Positions 1-12,262 of a stretch of 64,000 bases of DNA are shown piece after piece; the first letter of the stretch is position 1; the number at the start of each line of letters is the position of its first letter. The stretch is from Protopterus annectens (Eukaryota; Chordata; Ceratodontiformes; Protopteridae): NCBI RefSeq assembly GCF_019279795.1, contig NC_056731.1, positions 864,068,571-864,132,570 of the forward strand, read 5' to 3'. The notes under the pieces were generated by a model. It had not been told where the DNA came from. It searched no databases and was given only the letters and a program-made list of their open reading frames with translations. Position numbers and translations under genes: made by a program.

Positions 1-2650
1 TTCATTCTTGGCAATTTTCATGCCAGAGTTGGCAATGACCATCACAGCTGGCCATCTTGTCTGGGACATCTTGGAACAGGAACGATGAATGAAAACGGAC
101 AGTGTCTTCTTTAACTTTGAATATGACCTCTGCATAACCAACACCTTCTTCAATATCAAGTCCTGGTACAAAGTTTCATGGCGCCACCCAAGATCGAAGC
201 ACTGGCACCAACTTGACCTTGTCCTCACCAAACGCAGCAGTTTAGGTAGTGTCAGGATAGCATGCAGTTACCACAGTGCGGACTGTGATACCAGCCACCT
301 GCTCATGTGCAGTAAGGTAAACATTCAGACGTGAAGGTTCTTTCACTCTTGAAAGGAAGGGAGGCCATATATTGATGCAGGCAAGACTTCTGACCCTTCA
401 AAAGTATACAAGCTTGTTCAAACACTTGAAGAGGCTTTGACTTGCCTGGATGACACTAACACCAACAAGAGATGGGAAAAACTAAGGGATGCTATCTATA
501 ACACTGCAGTATCTATCTTTGAGAAGAAGACAGTCAAGTGTGCTGATTGGTTTGAAACCCACACTGAAGTGCTGACACCCCTGATTGAGAAGAAGAAGAC
601 ACAGGCACTGTCTGCATACAGGTCCTCTCCCAATGAGGAGAACTTGAAGGCACTCCGGTGTGCTTGGAGTCAAGTGCAGCAGGTAGCTTGGTGGTGTGCA
701 AATGATTATTGGCTCCAACTTTTCTTCAAGATTTAGCAGGCTGCAGACATTGGTAATGTGAGGAGTGTATGATGAGATTAAGCAAGCCATCGGGCCATCA
801 CAAAGGAAGATCGGGTCACTTAAACCGGCCACAGGTGAGGTCTTGAAGGACAGAACCAGGCAGAGGGAATGTTGGGTGGAACACTAATAGCAGCTGTATG
901 CCACAGAAACCATAGTTATGGAGAGAGCCCTGAATGCCATTGACCCTCTACCAACTATGACTGAACTCGATGCTGAGCACACCTTGGAGGAACTCGATGC
1001 ACTAAAAGCACTTTCTTTAGGAAAAGCCCCCAGGAAAGATGGTATTCTCTCAGAAATCCTTAAATATGCTAGTGGTACCCTAATCTCAGAGCTGCATGCA
1101 ATTCTTTGCCAATGCTGGAGAGAAGGTAGAGTTCTGCAAGATATGAGAGATTCTAACATAGTTACTGTCTATAACAATAAGGGCGACAAAAGTCACTGTC
1201 CTGTGTTGTCCTGAACAGGCTCCACATTCTTGCAGGGAGAGTTTGCCCTGAGTCTCAGTGTGGGTTTAGCTAGATGGTGTACTGTAGACATGTTTATTTC
1301 TTTTAGGCAGCTACAAGAAAAGGGCAGGGAGCAGAACAAACTTCTGTATATTGCCTTAATTGATCTGACCAAGGCATTCAACTTCATCTGTAGGAAAGTC
1401 TGTTTCCAATTCTGGCAAAGATTGGCTTTCCTCCATTACTGCTTAGCATTATCAGGGCCTTCCATGAAGGAATGAAGTGGACCGTCATGTATGATGGATC
1501 AACATCTGAACCTTTTGAGATTCTCAGTGGAGTAAAGCAGTGGTGTGTATTGGCTCCAACACTGTTTGGTATCCTCTTTTCAGTGCTGTTAAAATTTTCT
1601 TTTGGAACTGCTACAGAGGGTATCTTTCTCAAACCAGAATGGATGGCAACCTCTTCAAACTGTCGAGACTCAGATCGAAGACCAGGTGCTTAGGAAGAGT
1701 CTAAGGGAATTCCTGTTTGCTGATGATGCAGCTTCTTGGCTCACACTCAGCAAGAACTTCAGTCACTTATGACTCGTTTTGCAGATGCATGTATGGAATT
1801 TGGCCTCACAATCACAAGACCCAGGTAATGGGCCAAAATGTGGGCAGTAAGCCATCAATCATGTTAAGTGACTATGAGAGGGAGGTTGTCTATGAGTTCA
1901 TGTACTAGGCTCCACAATCTCTTACAACTTGTCACTTGACAGTGAGATCAACAAGTGCATTGGAAAAGCCACCACAATGTTTTCCATGTTGACAAAGAGA
2001 GCATGGGCTAATAATAAGCTCACTGTGCACACCAAGGTGCAGGTTTATACAGCCTGTGTTTTGAGCTCATTACTGTTTGGCAGTGAAACATGGACTCTAT
2101 GCTCAAAACAGGAGCAGTGGCTCAGTGTATTCCATATGCATTGCCTTAGGCGCATACTTGATAACTCATGGCAGGACAGGATCCCCAACAGCAAAATGCT
2201 TGAGAGGACAGGCACCACCTCCGTGTCCACCCTCCTGAAACAGAGATGTGTTGGTTGAGTCATGTCTCATGCATGACGGATGGCCGAATACCAAAAGACT
2301 TTCCTTTTGGAGAGCTGGAGTCTGAAAAGAGGCTGAAAGGCGACCCAAATTGCTCTACAAAGACACATGCAAGTCTGACCTCAGTCCTCTCTCCATCAGT
2401 GTGAATAACTGGTATTCTCTCACCTCAGATGAGATTGTCTGGAAACAGAAAGTGAAAGAAGCTCTCGCTATATATGAAACCACCTTGGCAAGGATAGCAG
2501 AGGAAAGAGAGCCCTCAGGAAGATCCATGCCCATTATACCAGACCAACATCTGCCTACTGCTGCCCGGATTGTGGAAAGGGCTGCCATTCCCGGATTGGA
2601 TTGCACAGACACAGAAGAAACTGCTCAGTCCAACAGAGGTGAAAACTCAT
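1..2650 (+). mobile_element. APE-type non-LTR retrotransposon (LINE), decayed ORF2
   Basis: This is a degraded endonuclease-reverse transcriptase reading frame spread over all three plus frames. The window starts inside the endonuclease (GNFHA near 10-24 where the family has GDFNA; then a block at 170-300 reading WRHPRSKHWHQLD and HSADCDTSH). A linker follows at 437-740, and reverse transcriptase blocks run from about 918 to 2258: LIDLTKAF at 1357-1380, SGVKQWCVLAPTLFGI at 1528-1575 and an intact FADDA catalytic box at 1717-1731. A GSETWTLC block lies near 2080-2105. The C-terminal end (2572-2624) is a C2HC-type zinc finger reading CPDC, then HRHRRNC. Several frameshifts and stops make it a pseudogene. 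The family is a common one annotated in fish and invertebrate genomes; I do not assign a clade. Confidence 0.85.
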
Positions 2651-5300
2651 GATTCTTTGGGATCAAAGGATGCCTAATTACATATTTGGGCTACCCAAGA
2701 CATATACATCCACAGTAACAGGAAACTTTACATTCATATTGAAGAAAAACAGGAAAAATACCAGGATCTCTTTTAAGGAGAGAAAGATGATTAGTCAGTT
2801 TTTAGTCACTGTTTTGCTTCTTAAGTATGAGTACTGTGGACTGCATTCATGGACAGAGCTCATATTGAAAGTTCCACTGGATATGAAGTTGAGCAACTGG
2901 TATTTGGACTAACAAATAAGACTTAGAAATTAAATATATTTTAATATATTTATTTTTCAATTTCTTTGTGCTGATTCATAGCTGCATGTGTGTTTTATTT
3001 TACATAGTGTATTGCTTACTTTTATTTTTATCAAATAAAACATTCTGTTATTTATTTTGAAATGCTTGGGGATATTGGTGCATTTATTATCTAATGGCAT
3101 GTGTACTGAACTGCTGTAAACTAAGCTGCTGGCTTTCACCTTTCAAAGAGTTACCACTCAAGCTATTAATATCATATCAATATTTAATGGTTGGCTTATT
3201 TTAAGGGTAACCATTAATTGTGTTCTTGGTGTACTAAAGTGGCTTGAATGGTGGTAGTATTATCATAAAGAGAGAGGGTAGGAGGTGTTAGTATTGGCAT
3301 GTTATCATTAACACACTCTGGAACATATTGCATATTTATATGCTGGAATAATATTGCACAATTTTTCAGTCACTGGAATGCACTGGATTGGGAGCAAGGT
3401 CATTGAGATATTGGAAAGGCAGAGGTTTTAACCATGTGCTGCAGCTGATCATTGAAAACGTTATTGGGGTACGTTAAGTTTCTTATGTAAGCAATAATTG
3501 TTGGTGTAGTATACACCGTTAATCCCTGTCCTCCCTCACTTATTAAATTGATGTTCATGGATTTAAGGGTTACAGCATGATATATTATTTAGCAACAGGG
3601 GTGTGGATCATTAGACTATATCCCTGAAAATGGCATATAAATTTGTTTGTAGTGCTGTGTATATTATGAACTGAACTTGGATAGCCTAGAAAAAAAACAT
3701 TTTTATCACCAAAAATGTGTGCACCACTGTAGCCACAAGGTAAATATAAAGAAATGTACTTTGCACTGTAATTATTTTATTTTTAGATAGAGTAGTAGGG
3801 ACATAGGCACAAATATGTTTAGTAGAGCATGACACGCTGTTCAGTCTCACAGCTGACTAAAGAAAGGAAACTGAAATGAATGTAGTCTGCATATATAACT
3901 AAAGATAAGAGTGCAGCCAACCACTATGTGTATATCTGAGACTTGGTCCACTAAACCCAGAGACAGTGTGGTAGTGGCTGTAAGTCTAGAGAATGCAGCG
4001 AAGCAACTCATTCTGATTACTTCAGAAAGAAGCTTTAAATGGAAAAAAACTAGAACTGGACCTAGAAACAAGACACCTTGAAACAGCTGTGACAATGAAA
4101 TAACCTGAGGTACAGTAAAGGGAAAAGGAACAAGAAGAAAGAAATAAAGAAAACCAACATAAAGCAAAACTGATTACTCTCTTCCAGAGGCATGTGAATA
4201 GCAGAGGTGATAAGGTGAATAATCAAATGTTTAGTCAGTATACAGACAGGGATGACTTTTATAGTTTTAGTCAAGCATTTGGACCCATGCAATTGGTACC
4301 AAATTCAGCAGGACAACGAGTGAGGATTTCAACCTTTTGTCCTGTGAACCTGTGTGTCAGTTCCAGTGCACTCCGTGGTTTTAGGAGGACATTATTTTAG
4401 AATAAGTAAGTTAGGCATAGAGGGTGGGAACAAAAGCCATGTGAGGGAACTAATGGTGGTAGCACCACCTTAGCAGTGAGTGGTCTTGAAACTATAACTG
4501 CTCCAGAGTATCACAAGGACGTGTTCCATATCCTGGTAGAGGGTAAACTCATTCTAAAAGGAATACTTATTGCACATAATTCTTTTTCAGTCTGCAGTTC
4601 TTAGAGAGAAACATAATTTGCCTGGGTAGTGCAGTCCAGTTAGGGCCATGTGGGGATACCTTTTCAAGTACTGTTGTCCAGGGTTCACTTGGACTGAGAA
4701 GCAGAGAAGTGAAAGAAATGAGTGGCAGTGTTTGATGATATCCTAGTAAATGTTCTAATAGTAACACATTTTAAGACACAGTACCTTCTGTACATGCAAT
4801 TATATACTGCCAGGTATGGAGGCAGTCATCTAGGGAAGATGGCAGGGAGGAGAACCAGCCAGCGCCCACACCTGCAGTTGAGGCTGATTATGCGACTAAT
4901 TCATGGAAAGAGCTAGAAAGTAGCAACTATTTTAAACCACAGCTGTCAAAAGGTACTGGACTTTTTCTGGAAGGGGGTTACTTCAGAGGAAGTGATGACT
5001 GGTAGCAGTGTGGGAGCGATAAGGATAAGTCTGAGACACAGCTGTCAAACATTCTAGTCTTACACTGGAAAGGGAACTGAGGAAGATGACAAAGTGAAGT
5101 TGAGACAGGTACAATTTTCATACCATTATCTTCATCATTATCAGCAGTATCATTTCCCCATTTTCTACGTGGGGTCAGGGACAGTTTTCAGATCCCAGCT
5201 TATGTAACGTGAGTGAGATAAGAAGAGTCCAAAACCAGAAAGACATAAAGAGTTCAACTACTGGAACAAAGAGAAAAAAGATTTCTGAAAGGGGGCTAGA
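2651..5300. other. Unassigned AT-rich sequence
   Basis: No convincing coding region or RNA gene is seen. The first few hundred bases may be the 3' untranslated tail of the preceding LINE. The stretch before 5300 may hold decayed upstream parts (gag or protease) of the gypsy-like element whose integrase follows, but the translations are too degraded to support a call. Confidence 0.4.
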
Positions 5301-5309
5301 AGAACCTTC

Positions 5310-6360
5310 ATAAAGCAGTTGGTAGTTCCAGTGGCCTACCATCAGATATTTCTAGCCATAGTTCATGAGATTAGTTTCAGTCCTTTTGGGCATAAAGCAT
5401 ACAAAACAGATTTATGCAAACTTTATATTGAACAGGCACTGAAAAAAGATGAGAGGATACTGAAAGATGTGAGCAGTGTCAACTTGTGGGCAAGGCAGAA
5501 GACAACTGTTAGGCTGCTTTGGTGCCATTGTCTATTATCAAGAAATTGTTTCAAATGGTAACCATGGATATTGTGGTGTATTTTAGTACACCAAGCACCA
5601 CAGTCAAAACATTTGTTGGTGGTGATATATCTTGCGGATGACATATTTTGCTACTAGGTACCCTGAACTAGTGGCTTAGTCCTCTATTGAAACAGAAAAG
5701 ATGTCAAATGCTCTGTTAGAAACTTTTAACAGGGTGGGTTTTCCCTAATAAATATTGATGGACAGATCAGCTGACTTGTTAATGGAAGTGCTGTGGGGTA
5801 AAGTAATTAAAAGCTACCCCTACCGTATACATACAAATGGTTTGGTGGAGTGGAGTAACTTTCATGACCATCCTGAGAGCATTTTCTGACCAAATTTAGT
5901 AGGATCAGGGCAAGTACATACTCCTTACATGCATAAAAGTTTCCAGAGAATTCACAAGTCTTTCACCAGCAGAGAAAGTTTATGGTTACAGGGTGATGGA
6001 GCCCTTGGCTTCATTTGTTATGGAAGGAAGGGTGAGTGTGATTCCAGCAAAAATTGTTTAGTGGGGTATGTGATGCATTTCAGGACTAAGCATATGAAGC
6101 TGATTGGGTTGGGATAAGTCCACCTAATACAAGAAGAAATGCAGCACAAGGTCTAGTATGACCAGATGGTGAGAACCAGAAACAATGGTTTGACAAAAAG
6201 TAATAATGTTTATTCCTGTTTCACAGAATAAGTTCCAGACTGCATGGGAGGGTCCATTTACTGCTGTGAGGAATGTAAGTGATGTCAGTTACATGGTGAA
6301 ATTATACAACAGACAAACACATCCAGTGCCACGTCAATATGATGATGCCTTACCATGATA
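5310..6360 (+). pseudogene. Ty3/gypsy-like integrase remnant
   Basis: Translations from several frames read like the integrase of a Ty3/gypsy-type LTR retrotransposon. Near 5319-5420 there is a VVPVAYHQIFLAIVHE block (the usual linker before the zinc-binding domain). Around 5640-5730 a frame reads FATRYPELVA then SSIETEK and ALLETFNRVGFP, matching the core near the second catalytic Asp. Near 5845 NGLVEWSN stands where the family has NGLVERFN around the catalytic Glu. At 6225-6358 a frame reads NKFQTAWEGPF then VSYMVKLYNRQT, the C-terminal module. There are many stops and frameshifts. No LTRs were recognised, so the boundaries are those of the recognisable protein only. The element class is inferred from motif order. 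Confidence 0.7.
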
Positions 6361-6399
6361 GAGAGATACTGATACTTAGTACACACAGTGGATTTCATG

Positions 6400-7010
6400 A
6401 GGAATGAGGGGGAGGGTAGTAGGTCTGATCCAGTCATTCAGGATTTGGGAATTTATGTGGACAGGGACCTATCTTTTCACCAACACATGTCCACTATTAT
6501 AAGCAAGTCCTTCTGTATTGCACAGCTTATAAACAAAGAGAATGTGACTTGATCTAGAGATGTCATAGTCCTCCTTTACTCAGCTCTCAGTAGGCTAATC
6601 AGTGAGAATAATGCCCCCTTTGGCATGCATCTGTCTAGGCAAAGCAACAACTGGAACTCCCACAGAAATATCTTGCTAAAATGATACAAGGTCTAAACAA
6701 TATGTCATACATGGACCTCATCAAAACCCTGTCACTATACTCAGTATCCTAAAGATTGCTAAGAGGTGAGCTATGTCAGACATACAAGGCATCCTATGAC
6801 CCAGTACTGATGGACATATTTCACATTGACAAGTCAAATGGCATCAGAAATATTTGGTCCAAAGAACTAAACAACTTCTGCAAAATCAACAGGAGAGTTT
6901 GGAGGGACAGGTATATCTTGCAGAGGATACCACTGGTCTGGAACAGACTCCACATAAAACAAAGATAATTCCTGTCCATATTCAAGCACAACTTGGATCT
7001 ATGGATGGGT
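6400..7010 (+). mobile_element. CR1/L2-like LINE fragment, 3' end of RT ORF
   Basis: A frameshifted stretch encodes the C-terminal part of a CR1/L2-type reverse transcriptase ORF. Blocks read in order: IWEFMWTGTYLF (near 6445), VIVLLYSALSR-like text near 6570, and from 6756 an open frame of 70 residues that includes LMDIFHIDKSN and NNFCKINRRVWRDRY. The catalytic RT motifs lie upstream and are absent, so this is a 5'-truncated copy, as is usual for LINEs. Pieces of the same family recur in this window at 8822-8938 with 13057-13310, at 9400-10150 and at 50077-52225, which supports the reading. Confidence 0.75.
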
Positions 7011-7242
7011 AAAAGAAATTTTAACTCCAGAACTGCCCTCTGTACTACTAAAGGACAGATGCATTCCCCAAATGCTTTACCCTATGCATAGGTCCCCTCA
7101 AATGATCTATGGTATGATCCCATTTATTCTCACTAAGGATGAAATAACATGTGCTCAGTTTAAAGTCAGCCATTAAGGGCTAATGTGCATTTGTGTGAAA
7201 TAAATTAGATTGTTATTTATTCTGGTCAGTCATTGCATTAAA

Positions 7243-7287
7243 AATTGTTCCTAATTTTACAGAATGTTCTTGTCTTTGCTTAATATG
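7243..7287 (+). repeat. 45-bp segment duplicated at 8107-8151
   Basis: The text GTTCCTAATTTTACAGAATG and what follows up to CTTTGCTTAATA recurs with few changes at 8107-8151. The two copies flank the inverted-tail PLE remnant and about 175 bp of other sequence. The second copy continues into sequence resembling the 44537-44834 MITE. Confidence 0.55.
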
Positions 7288-7932
7288 AAAACAAAAGTAG
7301 ACTTGAGTCACCAAGAATGGAGATAAATTCAGAAAAATCACATGATATCTTACAAAACGAATCATTGATCAATTTATAAATAAACAGCTGAAAACAATTA
7401 ACTCAATTAAAAACAAAGGCTAGTTTTTTTTTCCCCAAGACAGGTTTCAAAGAATTCTTTTCATTCAAGCCCAAAACATATCAGCACAGAGTAAATTGAT
7501 CCATTTATACTCAATATTCTCAGTTTTTAAGTTGATATCACTACCTCTACTGTCTGGTATAACCAGCTTAAGCACCATAAATTTGAAAGAATGCATAGAA
7601 TCTTTACTAGAAATATGTTTGTGGAGTACATTGGTCTGAACACCTCTCCAGATGTCTGACAAATGATTAGCAATGTGTTATTTTAATTTTTATTTTTTTG
7701 TAAAAATTATTTTTTTGTAAAAATATTTACTCTTTTACAATTGACCAGTGATTAGTTTTGCAAGATGTCATGTGATATTTTTAGGTTATAAATTAATATA
7801 ATCTCTTTCTATGAGGTGATTTTACACCTGAGAAAGCTGTGAGCGAAAGCATTTCAGCTTGTATATTATTAAATATTTCTGAATGTATCTCTATTCCTGG
7901 TGACTTGAGGGTGCTTTTGTTTTCATATTTCT
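7285..7932. mobile_element. Penelope-like element remnant with inverted tails
   Basis: The two ends are inverted copies of each other: 7287-7340 read on the minus strand matches 7880-7930 on the plus strand (TTTCTGAAT..ATCTC..ATTC.TGGTGACT..). Between them a minus-strand frame at 7465-7662 reads HISSKDSMHSFKFMVL and ENIEYKWINLLCADMF, which resembles the C-terminal end of PLE proteins. A decayed hammerhead-like core lies at 7828-7848. This is the head-to-head arrangement often left by PLEs; a larger example is at 53082-58960. Confidence 0.6.
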
Positions 7933-8099
7933 CGTCTTTGTTCGCTGAGTACTCCCCGTCTGTCTTCGTCTAATATGTTAAGTCTGCAAGTTATCCTCTT
8001 ATTGCCTCTCAGCTTACACCCTGCCTTTACATGACTATCACAGCATATGTCAAGCAAATCCACACTGTTCACTCTCTGGCTGCTGTGTTTGTGAAACCA

Positions 8100-8395
8100 A
8101 GTTGAAACTGTTCCTGATTTTGCAGAATGTCCCTAACTTTGCTTAATACTTGATCTGTTCCTAATAAAATTTGGGGTTTTCTGTCAAAGTTAGAGAAGAC
8201 TGGGGTCATTAAATGCTGACTAACCTTTGATATTCAGACCTTTCAGAAAATGCATTGCCAATGTAAACGTTGTCATTGTAGCAATTTTCTAAGTATGTAA
8301 GAACAATATTTAAAATCGTTTAGATTTCAAGCCTTCGTCCCTAATTATTTTTTTGGCTGTCACTGATTCTTATAGGTTCATAAGTTAGTACTTGT
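8100..8395 (+). repeat. Decayed copy of the CATACCTCTCAAC MITE family
   Basis: This stretch aligns by eye with the interior of the MITE at 44537-44834: GCAGAATGTCC, a run like AAAATT.GG.TTTCTG, AAGAACAATATTTAAAA, and the TCCCTAATT..TTTTTT.GGCT segment occur in the same order. Terminal inverted repeats are not recognisable, so this is a decayed copy. Confidence 0.5.
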
Positions 8396-8821
8396 CTAAC
8401 TGCCCTTGCAGGCCATTTTTAGCCTAGCTATTTATCAACATTTTTTTAATTAAAATTAACCTATCCTATTGGAGTTTAGATTTACCTAACCCTTTCCAAG
8501 ATGCTAGTAATAATTACTAGATTAAAACATAGATATTTGGAGGGTACCTATTCATTGGGATAAATCGTTTAGAAGATGCCTCTGTCCATTAGTAGTACAG
8601 GGGGAGTCCTGAGGTAAATTTCTTATCTCCCATCCATTAATCCAAGTTATGCTTGAATGTGGTCAAAGATGAATTTTATTTTATGTGGCTTTGTTCCCAA
8701 ACAGTTGAATCCTAGTCTGCAAGATATACCTGTCCATCCAAACTGTTTTGTAATATTGCAGAAGTTTAGGTCCCTAGATCATGTATTTCTGATACCATTT
8801 GACTTACGGATGTCTAGTAAG
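8396..8821. other. Unassigned AT-rich sequence
   Basis: Nothing recognisable was found here; the longest open frame is short and resembles no family I know. Confidence 0.4.
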
Positions 8822-8938
8822 TCAATCAGTGATGGGTCTGAGGATGCCTTGTGTGCTGTACACAGACCACTTCTTAACAGTCTTTAAGAGACCAAATATA
8901 GTGATAGGGCTTTCAGGGTGGTCCATGTAGGACACATG
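8822..8938 (-). mobile_element. CR1/L2-like LINE fragment, distal half of a split copy
   Basis: The minus-strand translation reads HVSYMDHPESP then LLKTVKKWSVYSTQGIL, which parallels NMSYMDLIKT..SLYSVS..LLRGEL in the copy at 6690-6780. The piece continues directly into 13057-13310 on the far side of the hAT-type insertion: the frame on the right ends TRIQGLN and this one begins HVSYMD, as in the 6690 copy (MIQGLNNMSYMD). Confidence 0.8.
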
Positions 8939-8946
8939 ATTTAGAC
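8939..8946 (+). repeat. 8-bp target site duplication (ATTTAGAC), left
   Basis: ATTTAGAC precedes the left terminus of the hAT-type insertion, and the identical 8-mer follows the right terminus at 13049-13056. Eight-base duplications are the hallmark of hAT elements. Confidence 0.85.
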
Positions 8947-9399
8947 CAGGGGTGTCCAACCTTTTGGCTTGCCGGGGCCGCATTGAGTGAACAGAAATTG
9001 TCTCTGGGCTGCATATAAAATATATCCTATAGTTAACTCTTTCGCTGCCACAGGAGACCAAAGTTGACCTCCTGGCTGTACTGTAGGTGAATTTGAACAA
9101 TTAAATGTAATAAATGCCTAATATTTGCCTTAAAATTCTAATTCTCATTTTAATTCTCTAATCTAACAGTTAACTCTAACATCTTAGTTAATATATAGAT
9201 TTTTTTTTTTTACAAATAAACAGATATTCACTACAGCACTAGCATTTCTCACTGGGAAAACCACTCCAACAGTCCATCTACTACAGTGTCAACATTAGTA
9301 GTCCTACAATACTATAATCCACAAAAATAAGCCAATAAATTTGCAATTAAGTAAAGAATTCACATTACTGACTTAATAAAACAATTCTGAATAAGCTAC

Positions 9400-10150
9400 A
9401 AGAGGGTTTCACCCAAACAAATGACTGGTGACAGAAACATTGCCTCAAGCTAAATGCCAAAAAATGCACAATCATTCCCTTTGAGGAGAGTGATATCCCC
9501 ACAAATTAACACATTAATAACAATGTTGTAAGCATGCAATCAGTCGTGAGGTGCTTGGGCACCCAGGTTGATAGAAACCTGACTTTTGACCACCACGTTG
9601 TCTCTGTTGTATGGAAAGCTTTTTACATGGCCCACCTCATTAGTAAGGTTATCTCATCCATGGATAAGGAGGTCATAACATCCCTGCATTCTTCCTTTAC
9701 AAGAGCAATTATTGAGCGCAACACCCCTTTTGGCACGTGCTTCAGCAAAACACCATGCCAAAAGAAAGACTACAACCATTTCTGACAAAAAAGGTCAAAG
9801 GACTGAGTTCACTTAGTTATCCAAACAGACTAAAAAGCTTCTTGCTTTCCTCTGTCTCTCACTAGCCCCTATAAATTTCATCACTGACTTGCTTTCCAGG
9901 CTAAGAAAGATCCTGTCTTAAGAGACTTTCTCCACCTCAGAAATACTGGTTATATTTAAAACACTCACTACAAAGACCACAGCCTTCACCGCAACATAAA
10001 CAGGCCACTTTGTATAGACAGGTTCTTGACACAAAAACTTTCATCTTCTGTAAAAAGCTCCTCTCATTATCAAACAATGTAGTTCAACAACACGACAACT
10101 GGTTAGATAGCCATGAATGTACTCCTTAAGTAAGTAGCATAGCCTTCATC
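9400..10150 (+). mobile_element. CR1/L2-like LINE fragment inside the hAT-type element
   Basis: Plus-strand frames read, in order, LKLNAKKCTIIPFEES (near 9450), RCLGTQVDRNLTFDHHV (9545-9600), MAHLISKVISSMDKEV (near 9625-9675) and RAIIERNTPFGTCFS (near 9700-9750). This is the segment just downstream of the RT catalytic core in CR1/L2-type ORFs. The open frame at 9534-9785 ends in a stop, after which the similarity continues weakly to about 10150. It is a different copy from the split one flanking the hAT-type element, as it is on the opposite strand. Confidence 0.7.
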
Positions 10151-10297
10151 AAACCGGAAGGAAAGTCCACTTACTAAACTTTCCCAGCTGGATGGCTAAG
10201 ATCTAATATTGGTTACTCAAGTCTACTTGTCTAAGAAGAGGGGCCTATTTAACTAAGAATTCCATTTGCAAAAAATACATTCAGTATACATATTAAA

Positions 10298-10310
<13 letters not shown>

Positions 10311-10354
<44 letters not shown>
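10311..10354. repeat. (CA)n microsatellite
   Basis: An uninterrupted CA dinucleotide run preceded by a short CT run. Confidence 0.97.
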
Positions 10355-10358
<4 letters not shown>

Positions 10359-11091
10359 AGGAGCCCCTACTTGTAAAATAGGCAACCTCAGTAATCACAT
10401 GACACAGTCTCACTGATTGAAATTGTCTGGAAGTCAAAATATCTGAAAAAAAATCATAATAGAGATGGATTCATCCATGCAATTTCCCACCACCAAAAGG
10501 ACCATCAATAAATCAACAAACAACTGCTCAGCAAAAATTAAATCAATAAGAAATCTATAAACTCTCTAAGATCATACTACATACTGGAGTAAACATATAA
10601 CTTCCCTCCAATCTAAAGCCATTTCACATTCAGACATTTTAATTTGTGCAGAAGGTATTCACAGACTGACTGTTTATTAAGCTGTAATGCTGACCATCGC
10701 TTTTGAAAAAACAAATTCCCACACTTTGTCAATAGCTCAAAGTGAAGAAAGGATTACTTTTTTTCATTTATTATGTATTTATTTAATTTTGGAAAACCAC
10801 TTTAAAACTGTTAAATTGATCACACACCCAGAAACACAGAAAAGTAGTTGTGATAAGTAAGCCACAGACTGCTGCAAGAAATCAGTCACAGCACACTATG
10901 CTTACGTCCGAACCAATGAAGCATTCCTGTCAATTCCAAAAGAATTAAAGTAGCGTAATAAGAAAGTTATTTGCAAGGTTACATGGCAGTTTATATTGGA
11001 AATAAGTGGAGATATTAAAAATGCTCTGTTTCTCATATTATGCTGAAAAGTCTTCCAAGGTAAATACAACCTTCTGATTTAGCATGGAACC

Positions 11092-11150
11092 ATACCTCTC
11101 AACCTTAGAGCAAGAAGTCTGGACAAAGCAAAAAATAAAATTGGGACACA
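11092..11150 (-). repeat. Truncated MITE terminus (CATACCTCTCAAC family)
   Basis: CCATACCTCTCAACC followed by AGTCTGGACAAAGC and AATTGGGACA is the reverse complement of the right end of the MITE at 44537-44834. The other end is missing. Confidence 0.6.
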
Positions 11151-11844
11151 GGCCCAAAAATAGTTATGCATCACTGACACCATTGAAACAAGTGTAGCTG
11201 CAAACATTATACATCACGTATAATGTTTCTATCCCATTATTGTCAGTTAAGCATTATATGGCTCATTTAATCCTGCCTTCTTTTGCAACGAAGAAAACCA
11301 TACTTTGAAATGACAAATCCATTAAAAATAATAAAACACATTGGCTCCACATCCTGCAGCTTCCTACCTGCAAACAACCACAGAGCTTTCACTGAAACTA
11401 GGTCTGCTTATTTCAACAGAATGACACCTCTCCCTAATTAAGTCTAATGGTATACAATCTACCAGGATCTGGACTATCTGAAATAAATTAAATTATGGCC
11501 TGTAAATTGCAAGTGCACTTTGTTTAATTAAACTACATTTCAAAGCCCACTTGCTGTATTTTTTTAGTAACACCCCAATATCCATTTCCAGGTCACTTTA
11601 CAAGACATTGGCAGTGGTAGACTTAGCATCCCCCAGATCCCTACAGGACCACACTCGTACTGTTAACATTGTCCATTAAATGTAAATATCCATCCACTGT
11701 AAATGGCAAGAAGCTATGTCTTAAAAAATCTATTTTTGGCATTCCTAGTACCCAAGTATCAGGTTTTGAAACAAAGAAACATATTCTCCACAGTTTGTAA
11801 GTTTCTGTCTTTAATAATCATCTACTATTGCAGCACTCCCAACA

Positions 11845-11846
<2 letters not shown>

Positions 11847-11915
<69 letters not shown>
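11847..11915. repeat. (CA)n microsatellite
   Basis: A long CA dinucleotide run after an imperfect ACAAACA start. Confidence 0.97.
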
Positions 11916-11919
<4 letters not shown>

Positions 11920-12036
11920 ACCCCCAACATTTAAAGAATGACATTGTGCCCACCTGATTTGCCAGTATTGATGATCCACCAAAGATATGCTTACTGTTGT
12001 CCAATCTACCACTGCTTAGAACCCACCGATGACAAG

Positions 12037-12262
12037 ACAGTGTGTGTGTCTTTCGGCTTTTCCCGGTGAGGGGTCGCCACAGCGGAACTCCGGTCCGCTA
12101 ATGATTGGCAGTAGAGTTTTACATGCTGGCTTGCCGGGCCTAACGCACAACCTTCAACGAAGGAACGCCCATTCACGCATGTCGTCACACAGTAGACGCT
12201 TTAACTGAGAATCGAACGGGCAACGTCTAACTGTGAGGCGACAACGCTACCGCAGCAGGGTG
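12037..12262 (-). repeat. tRNA-derived SINE, minus strand
   Basis: Read on the minus strand, the head resembles a tRNA: GGTAGCGTTGTCGCCTCACA (box A region) and CGTTCGATTCTC (box B, GTTCGANTC). The body ends with CCGCTGTGGCGACCCCTCAC followed by CGGGAAAAGCCGAAAGACAC, a GC-rich tail I recognise as common in fish and other aquatic vertebrate SINEs. It stands out from its surroundings by base composition. It lies inside the hAT-type element and so inserted after it, or was carried along. Confidence 0.65.

Noticed and set aside
3847..4400. ORFs at 3847-4167, 4062-4292 (minus) and 4194-4400 (plus)
   Set aside because: Overlapping short frames with no recognisable domains. Some could be remnants of the gypsy-like element, but the evidence is too weak to annotate.
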